From: Streptosporangiaceae bacterium
GTDB lineage: Bacteria > Actinomycetota > Actinomycetes > Streptosporangiales > Streptosporangiaceae
DNA length: 10,653 nt
Direction: 5' to 3'
NCBI GenBank assembly: GCA_025934635.1
Contig: JAICWX010000290.1
Coordinates: forward strand, 1-10,653
Below are positions 5,323-10,653 of the stretch, piece after piece. The position numbers and the translations under genes were made by a program. Each line of letters begins with the position of its first letter. Positions within the stretch are counted from its first letter, which is position 1. The notes beneath the pieces are model-generated. The model made no database searches, was not told the origin of the DNA, and saw only the letters and a list, made by a program, of their open reading frames with translations.

Positions 5323-8300
5323 AGCCCGGGCCTTAACCGGCCGGACCCTGACCGGGCGGCCGGCTGGGAGGCGGGCTCGAGCACGCCGGCGGCGAGCGCG
5401 AGCAGCTCCTCCCGGCCCCGGTCACGGCCGCGGGAGTAGGCGGCCTCGAACCCGGCCGCGCCGAGCATGCTCAGCGCGGTGTCCCGCGCCGCGGGAGCGT
5501 CGAGGCTGGCCTCGTCGTAGGCCCCCCGGATGGTGCGGGCGCCGCCGAGCAGCGTGGCCGCGAGCCGGGCCTGGTCAGCTGAGGGCCGCGGACACCGCAG
5601 CACGAACGCGGCGATCGCGTCGATCACCCCGGCCAGCGGGGGCAGCTCCACCCACTCCGAGGCGTCCCGGAGCGCGGCCGCCAGCAGCGTGCGGCCGCGC
5701 TCCCCGTCTTCCCCGGCGACGGCAAGGGCCAGCCGGGCCTGGGCGATCGCGCGGAACCCCTGCCACCACACCGACTGCCGGGATTCCAGCCAGGACAGCA
5801 CCTGCTCGCACTGCCGGGCGGCCGCGGCGGAGTCGCCCGCCACGGCGTGCAATTCCGCTCGCACCAGGCCGAGCCACACCAGCGCGTCGCTCGGCAGGCC
5901 GGCCTGCTGGCCGTCCCCTCGCTCGGCTCGGTCCAGGTCGGCGCGGGCGCCGGCCAGGTCGCCCATCCGCAGCCGCACGGCGGCGAGCTTCCCGGCGATG
6001 TGGACCAGGTCGCCCCAGGCACCCACTTCCTCGCCGAGCGAGGCCGCCTCCTCCAGGCAGCGGACGGCCGCCGGGTAGTCGGCCCGCATCGCGGCGAAGT
6101 CGGCCAGCTGGACCTGGACGGCCGCCTGGCCCCAGGGCTCGCCGATCTCGCGGAAGGCAGCCAGGGAGGCACGCCACTCGGCCTCGGCCTCGGCCAGGCG
6201 GCCGGACATGGCGTAGAACGCGCCGCGCTGCAGCGGCACCGCCGCCCGGGTCCACGGGTCCGGCGACGCCGCGTACCGGCCGATGATCGCCAGGGCGCGG
6301 TCGGGGTCGCGGTCGAACAGGACGAGCATCGGCTCGGCCAGCCCGGCCACCGGGTGTACCGCCAGGCTGTCGCCGGCTTGTTCCGCCAGCTCGGCCAGGG
6401 CCGCCGTCAGCTCGGGCCGCACCACGTCCATGTCCCACTCCGGGCCGGCCGCCATCAGCGCGCAGATCACCCGGGCCTCGGCGATGCGCGCCGAGCGCTC
6501 CCGGGGCGCCAGGGCGAGCACCTCCCCCGCCAGCGCCTCCGGCTCCCCCGGCTGCCCGCGTATCTGCCAGTACCAGGCGAGCGCCCGGACGAACCGCAGG
6601 GCGGCGTCCCCGTCCCCGCGGGCAATCGTCCAGCGCAGCGCCGCGTGCAGGTTGTCCTGCTCGGCGATCAGCTCGCGCACCCAGTCCCCCTGCCGGGCGC
6701 TGCGCAGACCGGGGTCGGCCGCCTCGGCCAGTTCCAGGTAGTGCGCGGCGAACGCGCCGCGCACCGCTGCCTCGTCGGCGGCTTCGGCCAGCCGTTCCAG
6801 GCCGTAGGCGCGGACCGTCTCCAGCATCCGGTAGCGCGGGCCGTCCGGGCCGTCGGCGATGCCCACGATGGACTTGTCGACCAGGCCGGACAGCGCGGTC
6901 AGCACCGCGGCCGGCGGCAGCCGCTCGTCGGCGCAGACCCGCTCGGCCGCCGCCAGCGTGGCCCCGCCGGGGAAGACGGCCAGCCGGCGCGCCAGGACCT
7001 GCTCCGGGGGCGAGAGCAGGTCCCAGCTCCAGTCGACCACGCTGCGCAGCGTCCGGTGCCGGGGCAGCGCCGTCCGGCTGCCCCCGGTGAGCAGCGCGAA
7101 CCTGTCGTCCAGCCGCTCCGCGAGCTGCGCGGGGGTCAGCGTGCGCAGCCACACCGCGGCCAGTTCGATGGCGAGCGGCATGCCATCGAGTGACCGGCAG
7201 ATCCGGGCTACCGCGACCGCGTTGGCCTCGTCGACCTCGAAATCGGGCCGGACCGACGCGGCCCGGTCCCGGAACAGCCGGGCCGCCCCGTAGGACGCCA
7301 CCAGCGGAGCGGGCGCCGCCGCCTGGCCCGGCGGGACCGGCAGCGGGGATACCGGGCACAGGGTCTCCCCGTCGATACGGAGCGGCTGCCTGCTGGTGAC
7401 CAGGATCCGCAGCTGCGGGCAGCTGGCCAGGACGTGGCCGGCCAGCGCGGCGGCCGCCTCGATGACGTGCTCGCAGTTGTCCAGGATGAGCACGTCAGCG
7501 CGGCCGTCGAGCGCGGCGGTCAGCCGTTCCAGCGGGTCCCGGCCCGGCCCGGCGGCCCGCAGGGCGAGGACCGGCTCGCGGAGGCCGAGCGCACCGAGTA
7601 CCGCCGACGGCACCTCGGCCGGGTCGGTCACCGGCGCCAGCGGGACGAACCAGGCCGCCGCGCCGAGCCGTCCTGAGGCTTCGGTGGCCAGCCGGGTCTT
7701 GCCCACGCCGCCGGGGCCGATGAGGGTGACCAGGCGCGCCGCGCGCAGGTTCTTCACCACCCGGGCGATGTCCTCGTCACGGCCCACGAAACTGGTCAGC
7801 GGGCTCGGCATCCGGGTGGCGGGGAGGCGATCCAGGGCACGCGCCGCAGCCCGTTCGGCCTCCTCGGGGAGTTCGACGGGAGCCCCGGCCGCGGCGGGCC
7901 ACTCGTCCCCGCGCAAGATGGCGAGGTAGACCTGCTCGAGCTGGGCGGACGGATCGACGCCGAGCTGGTCGGCCAGCAGCTCGCGGCCTTGGTGGTAGGT
8001 CGCGAGCGCCTCGGCCTGGCGGCCCGCTGCGTACAGCGCGCGCATGAGCAGGCCCCGGGGACGTTCGGCCAGCGGATCGGCGGACAGCAGCGCTCGCAGC
8101 TCTGCGACCAGGCTGGCTCCCTCGCCGAGGGCCAGGTCCGCCTCGATGCGGTCGGCCAGCGCGCCGGCCCGGAGCTCGGTCAGCGCGGACACGGCCGTGT
8201 CCGCGAAATCGGCGCCGGCCACATCGGCCAGCGGCTCGCCCCGCCATTGGAGCAGGGCCTCGCGCAGGACCCGCGCCGCCGTGGCGGCGTCACCGCTGGC

Positions 8301-8657
8301 CAGCGCGTGGCGGCCCTGGCCCGCGAGCCGCTCGAACACCGTCGCGTCGACCGCACCGGGCGGCACGGCCAGCCGGTAGCCGGCCGGATGCGACTCGATC
8401 ACGTCGCCGATCCCGCCCTGGCGCAGTTCGGCGCGGAGCCGGGAGACCAGCCTCTGCAGCGCGTTGCCCGGGTTGGCCGGCGGATCACTGGGCCAGAGCT
8501 GCCCGGCCAGCGACCCGGCCGGGACGACACGCCCGGCGTTCAGCGCCAGCAAAGTGAGCAGAACCCGCAGCTGACGGCCGCCGACGCGGACCGGGCGCCC
8601 CGTCTCGTCCCGCACCTGCAGCGGGCCCAGTAGCCCGATACGCAGCGCCGTAGGCAT
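5319..8657 (-). CDS. AfsR/SARP-type BTAD regulator with NB-ARC ATPase and TPR domains
   Basis: A large STAND-class transcription factor: DNA binding and activation by the N terminus, nucleotide-controlled switching by the centre, sensing or assembly by the repeats. From the ATG at 8655-8657 it has 1112 residues. Residues 4-98 are an OmpR-like winged helix (LRIGLLGPLQV to ESHPAGYRLAV); 103-250 are the BTAD, with DATVFERLAGQG and LGVDPSAQLEQVYLAILRG. The NTPase follows FVGRDEDI (290-297): Walker A GPGGVGKTR (314-322), Walker B LILDN (390-394), VTSRQPL (420-426), GMPLA (492-496), then the winged-helix region ending in MLETVRAYGLERL (611-623). About 640-1090 are TPR-like helical pairs. An ATG at 8703-8705 would add 16 residues, but GAGGG lies just before 8657 and SARP domains begin near MPTALRIGLLG. 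The only TTA codon I noticed is five codons from the stop (5334-5336). Being convergent with drrAB, it may control that exporter or the divergent lipoprotein gene; targets are inferred. Confidence 0.93.
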   Translation of the reverse strand: MPTALRIGLLGPLQVRDETGRPVRVGGRQLRVLLTLLALNAGRVVPAGSLAGQLWPSDPPANPGNALQRLVSRLRAELRQGGIGDVIESHPAGYRLAVPPGAVDATVFERLAGQGRHALASGDAATAARVLREALLQWRGEPLADVAGADFADTAVSALTELRAGALADRIEADLALGEGASLVAELRALLSADPLAERPRGLLMRALYAAGRQAEALATYHQGRELLADQLGVDPSAQLEQVYLAILRGDEWPAAAGAPVELPEEAERAAARALDRLPATRMPSPLTSFVGRDEDIARVVKNLRAARLVTLIGPGGVGKTRLATEASGRLGAAAWFVPLAPVTDPAEVPSAVLGALGLREPVLALRAAGPGRDPLERLTAALDGRADVLILDNCEHVIEAAAALAGHVLASCPQLRILVTSRQPLRIDGETLCPVSPLPVPPGQAAAPAPLVASYGAARLFRDRAASVRPDFEVDEANAVAVARICRSLDGMPLAIELAAVWLRTLTPAQLAERLDDRFALLTGGSRTALPRHRTLRSVVDWSWDLLSPPEQVLARRLAVFPGGATLAAAERVCADERLPPAAVLTALSGLVDKSIVGIADGPDGPRYRMLETVRAYGLERLAEAADEAAVRGAFAAHYLELAEAADPGLRSARQGDWVRELIAEQDNLHAALRWTIARGDGDAALRFVRALAWYWQIRGQPGEPEALAGEVLALAPRERSARIAEARVICALMAAGPEWDMDVVRPELTAALAELAEQAGDSLAVHPVAGLAEPMLVLFDRDPDRALAIIGRYAASPDPWTRAAVPLQRGAFYAMSGRLAEAEAEWRASLAAFREIGEPWGQAAVQVQLADFAAMRADYPAAVRCLEEAASLGEEVGAWGDLVHIAGKLAAVRLRMGDLAGARADLDRAERGDGQQAGLPSDALVWLGLVRAELHAVAGDSAAAARQCEQVLSWLESRQSVWWQGFRAIAQARLALAVAGEDGERGRTLLAAALRDASEWVELPPLAGVIDAIAAFVLRCPRPSADQARLAATLLGGARTIRGAYDEASLDAPAARDTALSMLGAAGFEAAYSRGRDRGREELLALAAGVLEPASQPAARSGSGRLRPGL

Positions 8658-8709
8658 CTGCCCTCGCTGATAGCCGTGTCCCGCCAGTTGCCCCCACGGG
8701 GCCATTCGA

Positions 8710-8773
8710 CCCGCCGTTTCAGCCTACGCTTTCAGGCGGGCAGGTTCTAATATCAACACCGGCAGGAAAGGGG
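8710..8773. promoter_or_regulatory. Overlapping divergent promoters of the BTAD regulator and the PEBP lipoprotein
   Basis: The gap between the two start codons is 123 bp. For the lipoprotein, TAATAT (8748-8753) is a plausible -10 with no clear -35, followed by a strong ribosome binding site AGGAAAGGGG (8764-8773), 7 nt before the GTG. For the regulator, read on the minus strand, TAGGCT (plus 8721-8726) is a plausible -10, and its weak -35 TTAGAA (8745-8750) would overlap the other promoter's -10. TTTCAG is directly repeated 13 bp apart (8717-8722, 8730-8735) within 6-bp inverted arms CCCGCC (8710-8715) and GGCGGG (8735-8740), a possible operator. Promoter positions are inferred. Confidence 0.4.
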
Positions 8774-8780
8774 CGGCAAG

Positions 8781-9353
8781 GTGACGTCAGGCGACCGGAC
8801 CCGCCGCGGGTGGTGGCGGCTCCGCCGGGTGCCCGCGGCCGGCGCGGTGGCAGCGGCCGCCCTGGCCCTGGCCGGCTGCGGGACCGCCGGATACGGCGCC
8901 CCGGTGGCGCCAACCCAGATGAAGGTCAACAGCGAGGCGTTCATCTCCGGGATGCTGTCGCAGCATTACACCTGTCACGGCGCGAAAATCAACCCTTCGC
9001 TTAACTGGTCGGGCGCGCCGCCGGGGACCAAGAGCTTCGCGCTTATTGTCGATGACTCCTCGGCGCCGATCACGCCGTTCATTTACTGGCTTGTTTTCGA
9101 CATCAATCCGGGGTCTACCGACATCCAGGAGCACTCGCTGCCCACGGGCGCGCGGCAGGCGGTGAACAGCGCAGGTACCTCGGTCTATGACGCTCCGTGC
9201 CCCAAATCTGGCCGGCACTCGTACCGGTTTACCGTTTATGCGCTGAACAAGACGCTCGGGCTTCCCAACGGGGCGCCGTTGCAGGCGGTATGGCGCGCCA
9301 TCGCGGCGGCCACAATCGGGCGCGGCAGAATTGTCGTATCCACTAGTACGTGA
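8781..9353 (+). CDS. PEBP-family (YbhB/YbcL, Raf kinase inhibitor-like) lipoprotein
   Basis: A 190-residue secreted lipoprotein with a phosphatidylethanolamine-binding-protein fold. Basic residues (TRRGWWRLRR) precede a hydrophobic stretch and the lipobox LAGC, with the acylated Cys at 33, so the mature domain should be anchored to the outer face of the membrane. The fold is marked by YTCHG (63-67), NPSLNWSGAPPGTKSFALIV (71-90), FIYWLVFDI (100-108), YDAPCP (136-141) and SGRHSYRFTVYALN (143-156). The ligand-pocket motif usually written DPDAP is DSSAP here, and the usual GPCPP is APCPK, so the pocket may differ. The cellular role of bacterial members is poorly known. The start is GTG with AGGAAAGGGG 7 nt upstream. 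Codons such as TTT, ATT and CTT are commoner around 9040-9110 than in neighbouring genes, a weak hint of different origin. It is transcribed divergently from the BTAD regulator and may be a target of it. Confidence 0.9.
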   Translation: MTSGDRTRRGWWRLRRVPAAGAVAAAALALAGCGTAGYGAPVAPTQMKVNSEAFISGMLSQHYTCHGAKINPSLNWSGAPPGTKSFALIVDDSSAPITPFIYWLVFDINPGSTDIQEHSLPTGARQAVNSAGTSVYDAPCPKSGRHSYRFTVYALNKTLGLPNGAPLQAVWRAIAAATIGRGRIVVSTST

Positions 9354-9373
9354 TCAGCCAGATACTTCACGTA
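9347..9373. repeat. Inverted repeat overlapping the stop codon of the PEBP gene
   Basis: Perfect 7-bp arms TACGTGA (9347-9353) and TCACGTA (9367-9373) flank a 13-nt spacer; the first arm contains the TGA stop. It is too weak in GC for a convincing terminator and might be a protein site. Confidence 0.35.
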
Positions 9374-9395
9374 ATCGGCCATTACTGCAACTTTT

Positions 9396-9415
9396 GCAAA
9401 CCTGTGACAGGTTGC
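9396..9415 (+). terminator. Possible terminator hairpin after the PEBP gene
   Basis: AACCTG-TGA-CAGGTT forms a 6-bp stem with a 3-nt loop, extendable by a GC/GC pair if one A is bulged (9396-9415). It lies 43 bp after the stop codon. No T-run follows, so the call is tentative; the same dyad, which overlaps the palindrome TTTGCAAA (9393-9400), could instead be an operator for the next gene. Confidence 0.3.
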
Positions 9416-9440
9416 CCGGTCGTGAGTGACAATCGATGAT
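9412..9440 (+). promoter_or_regulatory. Possible promoter of the downstream membrane-protein gene
   Basis: TTGCCC (9412-9417) and GATGAT (9435-9440), 17 bp apart, each match the sigma-70 consensus at 4 of 6 positions. This would leave a leader of about 100 nt before the start at 9545. It is the best candidate in the gap but is weak. Confidence 0.25.
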
Positions 9441-9544
9441 CAAGCGGGTTCACGGCGCTCGCGACACGAGGGAAGGCGCGCGTCACTAGGCCGCGTGCGC
9501 TTAGCTGGCGCCGTTCACCAGGCCCGGGCATCTGGATGGAGACC

Positions 9545-10653
9545 ATGTTTCTGGTCGTGGGACTGGCCGTCGTCGGGCTTGCCGGCATCGTGGCCGCCTT
9601 CTATTTCAGTAACCGCTCAGGCAAGCGCGGCGGCCAGCGGCTCAGAGCCGCCGGGACGGGCCGCGTCGCGGCCAACCGCGCCGGAGCCGCCGGGCGCCCG
9701 CCAAGCCAGCCGGTCAGGACCGGCCAGACGGAGTTCGCCCTGCGGGCCTCGGGCCCGCGCCGCATCGTCAGGGACAGTCGCGGGCCCGGGACGCGGGCTG
9801 GCGCGCTGACTGAATCATGGCCCAGTTCCCCGGCCGACCCGGAAGACTTCCAGCCTGCTGACGCCTGGCCCGGCGACACCGCTGACACCGACCCGGGACT
9901 GCGCGCCGCTGACCCGGGACCGCGCGCAGCCCGAGCCGACACCGACCCGTTCAGGGACGACAAGCCGCGGCGGCGGGTGGGCTTCCGCAAGGGAGCTGAC
10001 GTTGACGAGGAACTGTGGCCGGCGGATTCGTTCGGCGGCGTGAGCGACGAGCAGTTCTGGGACGACCTGGCGTCGGACAAGCCGCTCACCACGACCGCGC
10101 GTACGGCCCAGCAGGAAGCCGGGCCCCGGAGCCGACGTCTCGGCCACGGGCCCGCCGCGAACGCGCCGGGCAGGCGGGCCGCGGGCGGCGGCGCCTATCC
10201 CGGCGCGCGGCCCGCGCCGGAACCGGCGGCCGAGCGCGCCACGGCCCAGCACACCACGGCCCAGCACACCACGACTGAGCGCACCGCGATCCAGCCCACG
10301 TACGCAGCCACCCAGCCGGTCAAGAGCATGACGCCCCCTGCTCCCGGAGCGCCGCAGTCCTTCCAGTACCCGAGCCAGACGACCAAGCCCGCCCCGCCGC
10401 CCCAGGCCGCTAAGCCGGCTCAGCCCGCCACGCCGCCTCCAGGGATGTCCCAGCCCGTGCGTGCCGCGGGCACCGGCCCCGCCAGCCAGCCGCGCGGGGC
10501 CTCCGCCCCGCCAGCTGAGGGGGGACGCCGGCGGCGGCCGAGCAGCGCGGACGATGATCCGCTGACCAGCGCGGCCTTCTCGCTTCGGCAGCGCGGTCCG
10601 GTCGACGGCCGGTCCACGCACCGGCCCCGGGACCAGCGCGACGCGCCCCGGGA
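9545..10653 (+). CDS. Single-pass membrane protein with long disordered region, function unknown, 3' end cut by window edge
   Basis: This frame is open for 369 codons to the right edge with G/C-rich third positions, so I take it as the real gene; frames on both strands overlapping it are shadows. The N terminus is one hydrophobic helix (about 2-21, FLVVGLAVVGLAGIVAAFYF) followed by SNRSGKRGG, positive-inside, so the rest should be cytoplasmic. The body is rich in Pro, Ala, Arg and Asp. Two islands look non-random: an acidic-aromatic stretch at 152-189 containing ELWPADSFGGVSDEQFWDDL and ASDKPLTTTARTAQ, and DDDPLTSAAFSLRQRGPVDG from 336. I have an impression of similar islands in uncharacterised actinobacterial proteins but cannot name a family. 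Imperfect repeats include a DPGLRAA/DPGPRAA pair and a 15-bp tandem. An in-frame ATG at 9536 would add three residues; GGAG (9538-9541) lies 3 nt before the chosen ATG. The true length is unknown. Confidence 0.75.
   Translation, partial: MFLVVGLAVVGLAGIVAAFYFSNRSGKRGGQRLRAAGTGRVAANRAGAAGRPPSQPVRTGQTEFALRASGPRRIVRDSRGPGTRAGALTESWPSSPADPEDFQPADAWPGDTADTDPGLRAADPGPRAARADTDPFRDDKPRRRVGFRKGADVDEELWPADSFGGVSDEQFWDDLASDKPLTTTARTAQQEAGPRSRRLGHGPAANAPGRRAAGGGAYPGARPAPEPAAERATAQHTTAQHTTTERTAIQPTYAATQPVKSMTPPAPGAPQSFQYPSQTTKPAPPPQAAKPAQPATPPPGMSQPVRAAGTGPASQPRGASAPPAEGGRRRRPSSADDDPLTSAAFSLRQRGPVDGRSTHRPRDQRDAPR
9890..9928 (+). repeat. Imperfect 21-bp direct repeat in the membrane-protein gene
   Basis: GACCCGGGACTGCGCGCC (9890-9907) recurs as GACCCGGGACCGCGCGCA (9911-9928), a 21-bp period encoding DPGLRAA and DPGPRAA. 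It is in phase with the reading frame, which supports this frame as the coding one. Confidence 0.6.
10241..10285 (+). repeat. 15-bp tandem repeat in the membrane-protein gene
   Basis: ACGGCCCAGCACACC occurs twice in perfect tandem (10241-10255, 10256-10270), followed by a degenerate third unit ACGACTGAGCGCACC (10271-10285). It encodes TAQHT-type pentapeptides in the disordered region and may vary in copy number between strains. Confidence 0.8.

Noticed and set aside
5847..7193. 448-codon plus-strand frame opposite the BTAD regulator
   Set aside because: Arg/Gln/Gly-rich shadow without a ribosome binding site; the minus strand carries all the NB-ARC motifs.
9426..9809. 127-codon plus-strand frame overlapping the start of the membrane-protein gene
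   Set aside because: Ser/Pro/Ala-rich with no recognisable features, and it is out of frame with the longer open frame that continues to the window edge.
10241..10285. Short tandem repeats as a possible CRISPR-like array
   Set aside because: Units are adjacent with no spacers, in frame, and encode pentapeptides.
9815..10621. 268-codon minus-strand frame at the right end
   Set aside because: Gly/Arg-rich shadow; the plus frame from 9545 has a membrane helix, in-frame repeats and acidic-aromatic islands.
1..10653. A defence, toxin-antitoxin or mobile-element system
   Set aside because: I looked for transposase, integrase, nuclease and small paired genes on both strands and saw none; the genes present are regulators, transporters, a division protein, a lipoprotein and an unnamed membrane protein.

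Overview
The window looks like chromosome of a high-GC filamentous actinomycete. Third codon positions of every convincing gene are almost all G or C. It carries sepH, a cell-division gene essentially confined to Actinomycetota, next to a daunorubicin-type (DrrAB) exporter and a very large AfsR/BTAD-type regulator. I cannot name a genus.

Layout. (1) 1-1758, minus strand: an efflux gene of the 14-helix DHA2 class followed, with a 14-nt overlap, by a MarR-type regulator that runs off the left edge. The efflux gene is damaged twice: the segment that should hold antiporter motif C is missing, and a run of six Gs shifts the frame before the last two helices. A 13-bp direct repeat, copies exactly 40 bp apart, flanks its predicted promoter. 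(2) 1759-2038: a 280-bp divergent intergenic stretch. (3) 2039-3433, plus: sepH, with conserved ends and a repetitive, disordered middle. (4) 3434-5322, plus: drrA-drrB, translationally coupled through ATGA. The sepH-drrA gap holds a roughly 11-bp-phased array of CTGACAG-like heptamers, the geometry expected of a SARP/AfsR-type operator. (5) 5319-8657, minus: a 1112-residue BTAD/NB-ARC/TPR regulator, convergent with drrB; the two TAG stop codons share one palindromic CTAG. (6) 8658-8780: a compact divergent promoter region. (7) 8781-9353, plus: a PEBP/YbhB-like lipoprotein. (8) 9545 to the right edge, plus: the 5' part of a gene for a single-pass membrane protein with a long disordered cytoplasmic region and two islands that look conserved; I do not recognise a named family.

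How the genes may work together. The marR-efflux pair is a classical local regulator and pump unit, here probably inactive or switchable. drrAB plus the convergent BTAD regulator could be a second, independent efflux unit, with the regulator reading the heptamer array; this is inference. sepH and the membrane protein may both belong to cell-envelope or division biology: each contains a tryptophan-acidic-acidic-hydrophobic short motif in an otherwise disordered chain, also inference.

I see no tRNA, rRNA, CRISPR array, insertion sequence, phage gene or recognisable defence system. No stretch over 300 bases lacks a gene. The least explained parts are the heptamer array, the broken pump and the unnamed membrane protein.
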